A stretch of 64,000 nt of DNA from Acheta domesticus (Eukaryota > Arthropoda > Insecta > Orthoptera > Gryllidae). Shown one piece after another: positions 9,415-19,739 of the stretch (within the stretch, counting starts at the first letter, position 1; every line of letters starts with the position of its first letter). The notes beneath the pieces were generated by a model. The model had not been told where the DNA came from, did no database searches, and worked only from the letters and a program-made list of their open reading frames with translations. A program made the translations under genes and the position numbers. Location: NCBI GenBank assembly GCA_031308135.1, contig JAHLJT010008756.1, forward strand, positions 137,875,775 through 137,939,774, written 5' to 3'.

Positions 9415-9500
9415 GCGACATCGATGGCACCAATCATTGGTGCTCAAAATTAAAACATGGATGTTGATAATGCATCGACAAAAAACATCGATGTTTTAAG
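9415..9500. repeat. Cluster of CATCGATG(TTTTAA) words, left
   Basis: ACATCGATGGCACCA (9419), AACATGGATGTTG, ATGCATCGACA and AACATCGATGTTTTAA (9486) occur within 85 bp. A matching cluster lies at 12,570-12,672. Such paired subterminal clusters can mark the ends of a DNA transposon of about 3.2 kb, but no transposase or target duplication supports that here. Confidence 0.4.
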
Positions 9501-9948
9501 TTTAGTTTCTGAATTCATTACTATTTAGTTTGAGGTTTATATTCTTATTTTTTTATTGACAGCCAAAGAAAATTAAGGTACACTTTAATAACACATACTG
9601 CCCACTTAAAAAATTGATTGTACAACACAACTTTTTGGAGACGTTTTCCATCTTCAGGTACTGCAAGAATATTATTTTTTAAGTGAGATGTTTTCAATAA
9701 AGATACTGTTATGTACGTTTAAAACATTATAATTTTAAAATTACCATATCATTCTCCAAACATTTTATCAAGTTTATTGTTATGGTATTATTAGATGAAG
9801 TGTCAAACACTGAAATTAAAATTATCATTATTCAACTAAAATTAAATTAAATTTCTTATAAATATATATTTTAGGGCCGTCACTCAGAAGAAAAGAGTAG
9901 AAACCTAACTTTGATTTTCTTTCAAACTTCAACAAGTGCCTTCAGTAT
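9501..9948. other. AT-rich sequence, nothing recognised
   Basis: AT-rich and without a credible ORF; equals 52,556-53,001 in copy B. Confidence 0.5.
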
Positions 9949-9956
9949 TAGATGAT

Positions 9957-10165
9957 TTTTTTTGTTGTTATTTAAGCTGACATCAACTACTAGGACATTG
10001 CCGACCACTATTGGATTTACCGTTATGCTATGGGGATGAAACGATATGGTGATGATAGGGGGTGAAAGGACGACCACATACAACCATGCCCGAGGCGGGA
10101 CTCGAACCCGCGACCCCTTGAACACAGATCACTACGGCTTTAGCGATCTTGGCCACGGGGGCGAG
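9957..10165 (-). mobile_element. tRNA-derived SINE (copy A)
   Basis: On the minus strand: a pol III A-box-like TGGCCAAGATCGCTAAAGCC, a B box GGTTCGAGTCCCGCC, a body (ATGGTTGTATGTGG..., CCCTATCATCACC) and an A-rich tail (AAATAACAACAAAAAAAA). The target duplication TAGATGAT/TAGGTGAT flanks it (9949-9956 and 10,166-10,173) and is identical on both sides in copy B. The same family is inserted on the plus strand at 47,424-47,640. The head would fold like a tRNA only partially, so it is a SINE, not a tRNA gene. Confidence 0.9.
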
Positions 10166-10173
10166 TAGGTGAT

Positions 10174-10785
10174 ATTTACTTCAACATAATTATGTCACGT
10201 CAATGCAGACGTTTCAAGAAGTCTGAGGAGAAGAACGTGGCCGATTCATGGAGAAGGCGAAGAGGGTTACGGAAGGAAGATAGACATGGTAGGGGAAGAG
10301 GAGAATATTATTTAGCTGTCAGTAAAAAATAAGGAACATTAAACTTCAAACCAAAAAAAGTCAATGCTTTGAAGCTCTTTAGAATCTCTAACACTAAATT
10401 CGGGCGCAACAGAATTTAGTACTTGACAATGAAAATGTTTATTAATTACAAATAATAAGAGCAATGAACAAAACTAACAATGAACAACCAGGATCATCTC
10501 AAAGAGCAAGACGAAGTTCAGTTCTCCGAAGAATGAAGAAAAGGGCGGCCTTACGCCCACGGCTAAGATATTGACCGCCTCTCCAGGTGCGAAATATGAG
10601 GAAAGACAATCAATTCTTGGAGGGCATCGAGATCATCCAGAAACGATGCAGATCATCTGATATAATTAATATCTTATTAACTCGTATATCATAATATTTT
10701 TCCTTTCAAGTAACAAGTTATAGGGGACCTCTTTCATCAATAACTTTTTATTGAAATGACAGATTGATATCAACCTTTACCACTG
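10174..10785. other. AT-rich sequence, nothing recognised
   Basis: No ORF or structured element identified; equals 53,230-53,841 in copy B. Confidence 0.5.
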
Positions 10786-10789
10786 GAAT

Positions 10790-10806
10790 GTCGAGCTGGG
10801 CTCGAC
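10790..10806. other. 7-bp hairpin GTCGAGC/GCTCGAC
   Basis: Perfect 7-bp stem with a TGG loop just upstream of the piggyBac-like coding relic; also at 53,846-53,862 in copy B. It may be a subterminal palindrome of that element. Confidence 0.55.
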
Positions 10807-10974
10807 AAGATATTTGAGGCGGCTTGTGCACTCGCATGCGCTCTCTGGGAGATATATGGTACTATGCGCTAATAGAACCAAAGATAGACCCGTATTTGCG
10901 CCCATTTTCGCTCGGGCTGTGTCTCGATGTCGGCGTTTAGAGGTGCCAGCACGGCGACGAGAGAGCCCTTCACA

Positions 10975-11330
10975 ATGATGAGGAAAGTTTTTATATGATT
11001 TGGAAGATTTTAGTGACGAAGATCCTGAGATTGAGATTTTCGTACATAATTCGTATGGGATTAGTAGGGGAATATAAAGTTCAGAGGAAGATAGTACACA
11101 ACAGCTTTTGGAAAAATAAACAGAATATCGACACGCTTGATGGAAAACCTCATTTTGTTGATCAGTGGCCTACAAACAAACACAAACTGTGCTGTCTGTA
11201 GCAAGAGAAAAGTGAAGGACATGCGAAGGGAAAAGAGTTCCTCTTGCAAAACACCTAAATATAAGCCAGCACTTTATCCAAGGTGTGTTTCAAGAGATGT
11301 CACACTCTCGAAGATTGCAAAACAGCGTAG
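10975..11330 (+). pseudogene. piggyBac-type transposase relic: N-terminus fused to C-terminal Cys-rich domain (copy A)
   Basis: After ATGATGAGG at 10,976, one frame reads YDLEDFSDEDPEIEIF, an acidic Ser/Asp/Glu segment like piggyBac transposase N-termini. About 100 bp later the sequence reads NCAVCSKRK, then SSCKTPKYKPALYP, and in a shifted frame CFKRCHTL. This spacing of Cys/His residues resembles the C-terminal cysteine-rich domain (CxxC...C..C...aLC...CF..YHT) that binds the transposon ends. The catalytic DDD domain between them is absent, so the relic looks internally deleted and frameshifted. Other zinc-binding proteins are not excluded. Confidence 0.5.
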
Positions 11331-11399
11331 TTTACAAAAAACATTTGCACTTGATTTTTTTGTTTATAAGCAAGTAAATATAGCAGGATGTATGTGATA

Positions 11400-11837
11400 A
11401 TGAAAATGTGAAACTGATAATGAATATATTATACTTCCTAGAATTGTCTACATTTTATTTGTATCAATAAATTCCAGTACTCGCACTCCCGTCGCGCATT
11501 GACGAAACTCAGAAACGACGTGAGGACAGATCATAGATCTGGCCATCGGTCGCAGGCTCCGCAGAATGAACTTCCAGGTTTTTTTATTTTAATATTCTGT
11601 TTATTTACAATTTGTTTTTTAACTTCGAGGTTACAGACAGACAAGCGGGAACACGGGCGATAACGAAATGCAGCATCGCATGACGTGACTCCCCGAGCCG
11701 CGCCGTTGGCGACGCAAGGCGCGCGAGTAGACTGACAGACTAACATACGCTGCGAGTGCAAAGCGTCAATCTGAACGTACATCACCTTGTAATATGATGA
11801 TGTTTATATTCATATGAATCAGGATTTATGGCAATTG
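11400..11837. other. Intervening sequence, nothing recognised
   Basis: AT-rich, with a moderately GC-rich patch at 11,640-11,730. The overlapping minus-strand ORF (84 codons) has no recognisable feature and is not conserved in frame in copy B (indels at 54,750). Confidence 0.45.
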
Positions 11838-11845
11838 TTCTAGAA

Positions 11846-12208
11846 CAGGGTGTCCAGCAGGCGGGTCACCTTGCATCCGTTTCGGGCGAGAACATTGTGC
11901 GTCTAGATCATGAAACCTGTCGGGGCCAATACCCCTTAATACACAAATATGTCAAATTTAGATTTAAGGATTTTTTCTAGTAAATTCAGAAATTGAAAAT
12001 CATCCCATGTGTTTCACGGCGTTATCCTTGTTACGGACTGATATTACGCATGGTTCCACCCTCGCCCAGTTTGAGAGCACCCGAGCAGACTGCCGAGATT
12101 AACAACGGGTTGCCAGGTGTGGATCGCCCGAGTAATGGAAATATGGCCCGCAACCATATTAAAGGTTTTGGTTGTGCCTCTTGAGGCCTTGCAAGTTGGA
12201 CACACCTG
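11846..12208. mobile_element. hAT-like non-autonomous element (copy A)
   Basis: 363 bp with terminal inverted repeats CAGGGTGTCCAGCAGG and, at the other end read inward, CAGGTGTGTCCAACTTG. Eight-base flanks TTCTAGAA (11,838-11,845) and CTCTAGTA (12,209-12,216) match at 6 of 8, as expected for an aged 8-bp hAT target duplication. Internal sequence is non-coding. The termini resemble those at 31,277 and 43,416, but the interior differs. Confidence 0.75.
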
Positions 12209-12374
12209 CTCTAGTACTTGAAAAAGAAGAAAAATATTGTCGTCGAAACGTTGCACGTATTAGAGCAAGTGAAGATGAATGAAATTTTAGAAATAACTCT
12301 CTTCAAATCAAAAGGGATCATTTTAATAATAACAAGATTTTTCATTAGACAGTTCATTAGACAACCAACAATCA

Positions 12375-12415
12375 GACTCTCTCTCTTCATCGAGAGAGAG
12401 TGTGCTCGATGAAGG
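12375..12415. other. Two mutually exclusive hairpins
   Basis: ACTCTCTCTC (12,375) can pair with GAGAGAGAGT (12,392-12,401), while CTTCATCGAG (12,385-12,394) can pair perfectly with CTCGATGAAG (12,406-12,415). The two stems share bases, so only one can form at a time. In copy B (55,427 onward) the CT run is longer by a few units. Confidence 0.6.
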
Positions 12416-12569
12416 CAGTAGAAATAGCGTTCGTTCGAATCGTACACATAAACTGACTGTCGTTCACCATCCGTTATTATTTCATATTTTAACTTTTACA
12501 AAATTATGATTATGAGAATTTTTAATTCATAAAGAAAACATAAAAAATCTAAAAACACCGAAATACAAA

Positions 12570-12672
12570 ATATCGATGTTTTAAAACACCGGCTTTAATA
12601 TATCGATGTTTTAAACATCGATGTTTCTATAAAAATATAGATGATCTGCAAAGATCGTCATCGATGTGGCAT
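12570..12672. repeat. Cluster of CATCGATG(TTTTAA) words, right
   Basis: AATATCGATGTTTTAAAACA, ATATCGATGTTTTAAACATC and the perfect palindrome AAACATCGATGTTT occur in tandem, with TCATCGATGTGG at the outer edge. They mirror the cluster at 9,415-9,500. Confidence 0.5.
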
Positions 12673-13290
12673 CCGCACTCCGCATTGCTCCACCCCTCGC
12701 CGCCCGCCAGGCCCACTCCGCCCCCAGTGACCTCCCTCCGTCGTTTGTTATTCCTTCGCCTCATTGTATCCCCACCACATTTGTTTCCCGCTTCGTCGAT
12801 GTATCATCTCAGCCCGGTTGATCCTCTTCCAACGGTCATCTCTTTGCCTCCCCTCCCCCCGCAGCCTCATTCTGCTCTCACCCTCATGGACCCGCCCTCC
12901 GCAGCGGCCCCCGCAACGCCTTCCCGTAGCCAGAGTTGCGCCGTGGACTATAATTTTACGTCTCCGCGTGTTTTGCACACGTAATCACGTGGATGTTGCC
13001 GAAGTTGTGGATGTGGCTGTTGCCGAAGGCTGTGTTGCCGACGTTTCGACCATCTTGTTGTGGTCTTCCTCAGGGCTGGTCTGCCACGTCTGGGCAGCCA
13101 AGATCATTCACATGACTCTGGTCATGGAAGCCTACGACTTATTATACGTGCAGTCTACATGTCTCTTTTTAAGTGTAGACTACGTAAACAATGTAATCTG
13201 TGTAGACTATTTTATCCACATCAAATATCCCAAAAAAGTTTATAATAAGTAGATAAGTAGCAATACAAGAAGAATGTTGAAATGTAACAT
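12673..13290. other. GC-moderate non-coding stretch
   Basis: Pro/Ser/His-rich overlapping ORFs at 12,664-12,984 exist in both copies but look like compositional artefacts of C-rich DNA. The words GAAGACCACAACAAGATGGT and GTCGAAACGTCGG on the minus strand (about 13,040-13,075) are of a kind often seen near the 3' ends of insect LINEs, so a LINE 3' fragment is possible. Equals 55,728-56,345 in copy B. Confidence 0.35.
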
Positions 13291-13298
13291 TAAAAATT

Positions 13299-13583
13299 TT
13301 ATTTTCGATTCAGTAAGTCAAACAAAATATACCACTCATAAAGAAATGACAACCTCCGTAACCATCTCAAGAAACCAGTAGTGACTTGTTTCAACTTGCA
13401 CATCAGATCACTCTGTATCCGACTATTTCCCAAAATGCAGTGCTCGCAAAACCGGCGCACAGAAATATAGGGCAAATCCCTGATCATTTCACCAACCTCT
13501 TCAACCCCCGGAAGAGAGGCGGACCCAATAAGTATTTCGCAAGGGAGGACGGCAATCCCAGTCATGACTGTCACCGGCCCCAT
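13299..13583 (-). CDS. Unidentified 94-codon ORF, polyadenylation signal at stop (copy A)
   Basis: I do not recognise this protein. The frame begins at an alternative start or continues from upstream, contains LPCEILIGSASLPGVEE and HCILGNSRIQSDL, and ends in a basic Trp/Leu-rich tail. The stop codon overlaps an AATAAAA signal. The translation is identical in copy B (56,353-56,637), although flanking DNA carries SNPs and indels; the copies are so similar overall that this is weak evidence of constraint. It may be the last exon of a host gene, a TE fragment or chance. Confidence 0.25.
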   Translation of the reverse strand: MGPVTVMTGIAVLPCEILIGSASLPGVEEVGEMIRDLPYISVRRFCEHCILGNSRIQSDLMCKLKQVTTGFLRWLRRLSFLYEWYILFDLLNRK

Positions 13584-14251
13584 AAATATTTTTGAAGCAA
13601 CACAATGTTAACATGAAATTTAAAAAATGTTTTAAAAATTTAAAAATAATGTTTATTCGTAATGGTAGTACTGTTTTGGATGTGATCCAATCAATTTGTA
13701 TTAATGCTTTGTATAAATTTAGTGTAATTATAAATAAATATTGACTTTGGAGTGCAACATGGCCCTTGCAGATTCACCCCTGAGCCACAAAAGAGGATAG
13801 ATAACTGTTGTCTACATAGATTACCTTTTTCTATACAGAATACGTTATCTACGCATTGTTTCCTTGTAGACGTATATTATTGTGCTAGACGCACATCGCT
13901 GCCCGTAGTCCTCTACCCGCCCCCAAATATTATTCGCGGTCCTATTTTTAAACCCCGGAATTCGTATCACCGCTCCATATTAATATTCGTTTATTTATTT
14001 ATTTGTCAAAAACAGTAAAAACTGTATATGACGTGCGGGGAAAGAAATGTATCTGCGCACATTTTCTTGAGGGCCAGAATTTAAAAAAAAAATTGAATCG
14101 TTGAATTCAGAACAAATGAGAGCAGCAAGTTATATTGCTCATCCTAAAATCTAATAACCAGAAATGTTCGCTCCCCTGTATTAGAAATTAAATGAGTCAC
14201 AAATTGCATATAACAGTCCTGTTGACAAAATAATAACCCCTCCCCTACTCC
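13584..14251. other. AT-rich sequence, nothing recognised
   Basis: AT-rich with short A/T runs; equals 56,638-57,304 in copy B. No structured element seen. Confidence 0.5.
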
Positions 14252-14636
14252 TCTCGCATATTTTTATTAATTTTATTTTACATTTACAAACAGTACAACG
14301 TTCAGCCGTGAGGCTCTTCAGAGTATTGGCCGAGCAACTTTGTACCAGAAAAGTGTGAAGGGGGTTCTTGTTACCTCCCTGATAGTGATTTCATGTGTTG
14401 TACCTTCAACCAGGGTTATTGCGAGGGAATTATGTTAGTGCAGTGAGAGGATTAAAATTAAAAAGGAAATACGATGGGAGGGACAGGTAATTGCTAGATA
14501 TGTTCTTGCCTTATCTAATGTCAGAGAGATATTGAAGGAAAATATGGAATGGGAGTCTGTTTCTTAGGCGGGAGAGTGGGGGCTGATCGGTTCCTATTTC
14601 GTAAGTGACTGCTTCTTGTACATGATTTAAATTATT

Positions 14637-16771
14637 TCTTTTACCTCCATTGCCATTACCTCGAACTACGCAGGAAATCGACAGCGCCATTGATTCACTT
14701 ACTCATACCATTTTAGATGCCCTAGACTTAACGGCCCCCACAGCCCGTCAACACACGCCGCTTCCAACAATACCACCTGTAGTGAAAATGCTGATAGGTT
14801 ACAAACGTTATATTCGAAATCACTGGTTGAGACATCGATCCCCTTTTTTAAAATCTTATTTAAACCTTCTAACTAAAATTGTGAGACAACTTTTGGCCTT
14901 CGTTCACGCGCAAAAGATTCATTTCCAAACTCAAACGGCAAACCCATCTGATCAAACATTATGGAACATTACGCGACGTCTGCTGCGCAAACCTACCAAA
15001 CTACCCACCCTTGTTACTCCAACTGGAGAAGCATCTTCTCCTTCCGATAAATGCGATATGCTGGGAAATTACTTTGCATCAACCTTTACTTCTCATCCTT
15101 CTCATAATTGGCAACACGATAATCATATTCAAGAAGTAATTTCACAAACAGAAATAACAGTTCCTGAATGCCCTAAATTTATTTCACCAGCCGAAATTAT
15201 TAAGTATCTTTCACTAGCAACCCCGAAATTATCAAATGGCCATGACCAAATATCAACATTTTTATTAAAACGCCTTCCTTTAAAAGTAATAGTGCATATT
15301 ACAGCAATATTTAACGCCGCCTTGAGACAAACGTACTTCCCTGATAAATGGAAACATGCTCACATTATTCCCATTTTAAAGCCAGGGAAAGTACAAAATG
15401 ATCCATCTAGCTATCGCCCAATAAGCCTGCTACCCACAATGGGAAAGCTATTTGAAAAATGTATACTCTTTCGCCTAAATTCTTACCTCAGCTCGATCAA
15501 TGCCATACCACCTCATCAGTTCCGATTCCAACCCCTTTTGTCTACGTATCATCAAATCTTACGCTTAACAGAAGATATCATCGAAGGATTCCATGACCAC
15601 AAGCATACCGCAGCAGTTTTTCTAGATGTAGCAAAAGCATTCGATACCGTTTGGCACCCAGGGTTAATTTTCAAATTACGCAGTTTAGGTACTCCATCAT
15701 ATCTCTCACGCATCATTGAAAGTTTTCTTAATAAGCGTACTTTTTCTGTACGTCTCCCAGGAGCTCTCTCATCACCATTCACCATCAAAGCAGGAGTACC
15801 CCAAGGCTCCACCCTCTCCCCCACTTTGTTTAACGTTTACACATCGGATATACCAATCACTCAAAATACAGCAATAGCACTATTTGCTGATGATACAGTA
15901 CTTTATTCTTCTAATAGAAATCTCGATTCTGCCGTGGAAGATTTGCAACATCACCTCACTTTATTCTCCAGCTGGGCCAAAAAATGGCACATCCAAATAA
16001 ATCCAAATAAAAGCCAGGCAAAAATATTCACCCTCCGTAGACCAGACGTCCCCCCCAAATCTCACATACCAAAACCAAAGCATCACATGGCTTCCTCACA
16101 ATAAAACTGTCAAGTATCTTGGAGTTCTGTTTGACAAAAGACTTACGTGGCAGCAAAATATTAAACACCGAATAGCTCTAGCGACTAGTAGAGTCCACCA
16201 ATTGTATCCGATTCTCAAAAAATCATCCCCCCTACAGTTACATGTGGCTACTCACCTCTATAAAGCAATGATACGACCCATACTTTCTTATGCTTCCCCA
16301 ATCTGGGCTGCCGCAGCCAAAACAAACATAAACAAAATTCAAATTTTTCAAAATAGATTCCTTCGAACCATTACTAAAGCTCCCTGGTACATTCCAAATG
16401 CGCAATTACATATCGAACTTGGCATTACATCCATCCCCGTTCACTTCTCCCTCTTAGCCGCAAAATTCTATCCTAAGGTATTAAAGATCCCATCAGCCAT
16501 TCACTTTCATATTGGTAAACAGAATCCTCATCGAAAAAGACTAAAAAGAAAGCTTCCAAGAGAATTTTTCGATCCCCCATAATGTAGAACCGATGAGTGG
16601 TTTCTCATGACATATCACATAAGCACGCAAATGCATTATATTTAAAACTAGAATAGTGTCTCTAATGTATCCGAATATTCATGTATATATTTCTTTCTAA
16701 TGTATATATCTTATGCGGCTGCAGAGGGCCAATGGCCAAGCTAGAATAAATGGAAAAAAAAATGAAAAAAA
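14637..16771 (+). mobile_element. 5'-truncated Jockey-like LINE inserted in the minus LINE (copy A)
   Basis: Bounded by perfect 15-bp target duplications ATGATTTAAATTATT (14,622-14,636 and 16,772-16,786). It holds most of an RT ORF, a ~170-bp 3' untranslated region and a short A-rich tail (AAATGGAAAAAAAAATG). The endonuclease domain and ORF1 are missing. The insertion predates the A/B duplication, because copy B has it at the same place with the same duplications. Confidence 0.95.
14638..16582 (+). pseudogene. Reverse transcriptase of the Jockey-like LINE (copy A)
   Basis: The frame is open from the truncation point (14,638). Counting from codon 14,650, it shows a linker, then SYRPISLLPTMGKLFEK (about residue 254), FLDVAKAFDTVW with the first catalytic Asp (about 326), GVPQGSTLSPTLFN (about 381) and ALFADDTVLYSS with the catalytic Asp pair (about 414). 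WAKKWHIQINPNKS follows. The frame then breaks in a C-run at about 16,050 (seven Cs here, six in copy B). The C-terminal part (IRPILSYASPIWAAAA, QNRFLRTITKAPW) continues in another frame to a TAA at 16,580 that copy B lacks. The enzyme would copy LINE RNA at nicked chromosomal DNA. No endonuclease domain; not autonomous. Confidence 0.93.
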
Positions 16772-16998
16772 ATGATTTAAATTATTGAAAAAATTATGTG
16801 CCAGCTTTTTAATAAAGAAAGTAATTGGTTCTATTGCAAGATCTTTGTGAAGGGTCTTATTGCTGACAAACCAGGGGGCATTTACTGTTATTTTTACAAT
16901 TTTGTTTTGGAAGATTTGTAACGTATTTAATGTGGTTGGGACAGCTGAAATCCAAACAGGGCATGCGTAGGTTAATATTGGCCAAAGAATTCTCGCAT

Positions 16999-17746
16999 TT
17001 AACGAAACGAGGGCTCAAGAAAACGTGCGGGGATAATAATACGAACCGCCCCGAAACTGTTCATCAACCCGTCCATACCGTATTCCCCTCTCCATTCCAT
17101 TTCACCGCGCATCATCCGCTCCGTTGAGCTCCGAAGCGCAACATCCACTCTCAACCGCTTCGCCCCGCCCGCAGGTGACAGGTGACTGAGCAAGACGGTG
17201 GAGAGCGCAATGAGATCCGGAACTGCCCTTGACACGCATTCGCTCCCGCTCCCCTGACAGCGCTCTTCGCCCGTTAACAATTACGAGAAACAATTGAAGG
17301 TTATGACGCGCCCACGGAGGTTCCGGCGTGACGCACTGGTATTCTTTCTTGCTGCTCTCTAGCGCTGAGAGCCGCACTTCCATTATTTCCCGACAATGCC
17401 GCCAGGACACGGTGACGTGAAGACGACGACGTTAAGACGCGTTTTGAAAACGAAGAGAAAATTAATATAATTTTTTATTATAGCAAGCTTCTTCATCCGA
17501 TTACAAGCTGTCATGGCAGACAAGTACATGTAATCATGATTCTCTGCATCATTATCCTTTATAGAGTTCTTTCCTCTATTGAGTTTTATATTCCTTGCTG
17601 CTCTTAGTTTTCTTCAATTGTGACTTATAAAATATTCATGTCTCTAAAGACCAAAATAATTGATTCCAGAAACACGAGGTACTAACTACTATATGTTTCA
17701 TTTTGTATGTTGTTTTCATTTATTACTACGAATATTGTCAATACAT
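16999..17746. other. Non-coding stretch, nothing recognised
   Basis: Moderately GC-rich to 17,430, then AT-rich. Minus-strand ORFs of 93-102 codons overlap in different frames and lack recognisable domains. Equals 60,048-60,795 in copy B. Confidence 0.45.
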
Positions 17747-18100
17747 GATTGATTTGTGCATCTGGGCGCATCGCCTCTAATATTAGTCCCGTAAGTGTAG
17801 TGTAAGTTTTTGTCGCGGAGACGGCGGTGATCTTCCTCGGTGGGATGTCGACATCCGGCGCCGACCCTGTTCACCAACCAGGTCTCTCCCACAGCGAGGC
17901 ACGAGCAAGGAAAGATCGCGGGCGGCCCGTGGCCCGTTTGTTAGGGTACTGCTCCGGCATTCTGAGTCGATAGGAGAAATCACGGAGAACTATCGATCAG
18001 AGTAGCCGGCCGCTAGAATTCTTGAATTCGATCTAGCTATGTAGCTAGTGTCGAAAATTCGCCCGCTGTTGGAAGTCGATCCCTAGGACCTCCCGATCAG
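17747..18100 (-). mobile_element. Composite SINE, degenerate (copy A)
   Basis: Minus-strand copy of the family best preserved at 47,901-48,397. The half-tRNA head is at 18,100-18,060 (B-box relic around GATCGACTTCC), followed by the GGCCGCTAGAATTC and GGGCCACGGGC words and a shortened GC-rich body ending at the GTGTAGTGTAAG and CTTACGGGACTAATA region (17,785-17,810). The middle of the body is deleted. Copy B counterpart: 60,796-61,149. Confidence 0.7.
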
Positions 18101-19143
18101 AAATATTAATAATACAAAATGGAACCTTCAAAATGCAATGTGATCGCTTTATTCCGACTCTATGATATTTTATATTTTCTATGTTCCATAAATAACCTTA
18201 ATTTTTCACTAGAATATTTTCTGCTATGTGGAAGATCTCTTCTTTATTACGAGCTTTATGGCAGTGCCTTGTGTTCGATCACTAAGCGCAAGCAACTTTT
18301 AGTATTCTGTGGGGTAAAATATTTTACTTTATTTTTACGTCTTAGTTCTCAAGGAAGTTAAGAGGTAACTAGTCTACGTCTAGTGTCCAATTTTCCGTTT
18401 ATGGTTTTGGCAAGCCATCCCGTAGATCTGAATTTACTAGCAGCGGCTGTGTGTCGTAAAATCCGAAGATGTGAATGATGGGACGAAGAGGGCTGTTCAT
18501 CAGATACAAAGTGAAATCCTCTTTAGCCTGATAATGTTTTACGAACACTACACAAACAAGCACGAATACAATGAGCAAGAACTGGTATGAATGTAGACAT
18601 GAAAAATAACGGCACTGACAGTTTTTAATTTACGCTTTCTTCTGAGATTCTTTTCTCGGAAATATTGCAATTCCCAGCAAAAAAGTTCCATCGAAACGCA
18701 TACAGGTGTAATATTAAACGACTCAACGTCTCAAAACAACTTTCTCGTAGATGCCCAACGCTTCTGAGTCCATTATTCCTTGTTCTCCCGACCGGAAAAC
18801 CGCACGTTGCCATTTGCTTTAAACAGCAATGGCTCCAATGCACACAATACAGCTCACGTTACGGTTGCTGCATAGAAGCACGCGGCGCCTCGACATGACT
18901 GTTCTCGTTTCCATTGCGACAAACCGCGCCTCACGACCTCCGCCAAGAGCGGCTCGGTCCCACCCCGTTTGGCTTTGCGCTCGGGAATGTTTAGTACTAC
19001 AGGAGGACCTCGCCAATCCCCGCGAAACCGAAATTTCGGATAATCCGAACAAAATTCGGGATGAAAGAAAAATAAACAAAATTTATGGTCCTCTCGATGA
19101 GTAGAGAGTTTTTGCCACCTCGAACGTTCAGCTTGGCTGACCA
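18101..19143. other. Non-coding stretch, nothing recognised
   Basis: Mixed AT-rich DNA equal to 61,150-62,210 in copy B. In copy B, 18 extra bases lie within an Arg/Pro-rich overlapping ORF near 62,008, arguing against coding. Short ORFs have no recognisable features. Confidence 0.45.
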
Positions 19144-19505
19144 GGTTCGCTGAAGATGAAGACGCTGCTCTGTATATTCTGCGAAAATTATATGAAGAGT
19201 ACTCAGAATGGGGTTAATAAACCTTAACAAGAATGAGTGTACGGTTGTTAGAGGAAGTGCTACAAGTCTGAAACTGGATGATGGTTCGGAAGTAAAACCC
19301 TGTCAGAAATTCACATACCTTGGTACAGAGATAAATGCAAATGGAGGCAAAATGCAAGATATTCAAAATTGAATTGCAAAAGGAAGAGTGGCTATAATAT
19401 TCCACTGATATGGAAAGATAAATTAAGCAAGAGTATAAAGAGAAAATTGTATAAGACCGTTGTACAGAATATTGCACTTTATGGGTCTGAGGTATGGAAA
19501 GTAAC
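19144..19505 (+). pseudogene. Decayed LINE reverse transcriptase (copy A)
   Basis: One frame reads FAEDEDAALYILRKLYEEYS, matching the FADD motif and the following helix of non-LTR RTs, with the second Asp changed to Glu. It continues as the YxxWGL...L..NK region, then KFTYLGTEINANGGKM (the conserved YLG block). After two stops and a frame slip comes LYKTVVQNIALYGSEVW, the C-terminal YGSE.W block. This pattern is distinct from the Jockey-like copies and more like RTE/CR1-type endonuclease-RT proteins. It is a dead relic without ends; copy B counterpart 62,211-62,572. Confidence 0.8.
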
Positions 19506-19739
19506 AACCTACTGGTGCTACAGAATGGCACAGACTTTCCCGTATTAGTTTTCTATTTGCTTGGGTCTTTGCTAGCTATTCGGAATTGCCACATACTCTT
19601 TCTTGCCAGCTGTCATCTATCACCGCCAAAAGTACATTTTTTTGTCATTTTCTTAATTTTCGGTTTCCTATTGGTAGAACGAAAATATTAATTTTAGAAT
19701 ATTAAAGAGCACAAAAACCTAGCCCTAAATGGCAATTTT

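Larger units (their letters stand above)
14260..16990 (-). mobile_element. 5'-truncated Jockey-like LINE, host of a nested LINE (copy A)
   Basis: A minus-strand LINE whose 3' end has an A-rich tail (TAAAATAAAATTAATAAAAA, 14,261-14,282) and whose ends are flanked by the 8-bp duplication TCTCGCAT (14,252-14,259 and 16,991-16,998). About 580 bp of its own sequence survive, split at 14,636/16,787 by the plus-strand LINE. Its ORF is open across that split, which shows the order of insertion. 5' truncation is the normal outcome of target-primed reverse transcription. Confidence 0.9.
14511..16990 (-). pseudogene. C-terminal RT ORF of the minus-strand LINE (in two parts)
   Basis: Read on the minus strand from 16,990, the frame gives ILWPILTYACPVWISAV, then LQIFQNKIVKITVNAPWFVS. 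These are the conserved IxPxxxYAxPVW and QNxxxxxxxxAPW blocks after the RT core of Jockey-type elements. After the 2.15-kb insertion (14,637-16,786) the same frame continues as VQEAVTYEIGTDQPPLSRL and stops with TAA at 14,513-14,511. No RT catalytic motifs remain. The family differs from the inserted plus-strand LINE, whose corresponding block reads differently. Confidence 0.85.

Noticed and set aside
10075..10165. Functional tRNA gene on the minus strand
   Set aside because: A and B boxes are good, but the acceptor stem pairs poorly, an unrelated SINE body and A-tail follow, and target duplications flank it.
12664..12984. Pro/Ser/His-rich 106-codon protein in both copies
   Set aside because: C-rich composition explains it; antisense and shifted frames are equally open, and a real exon context is not visible.
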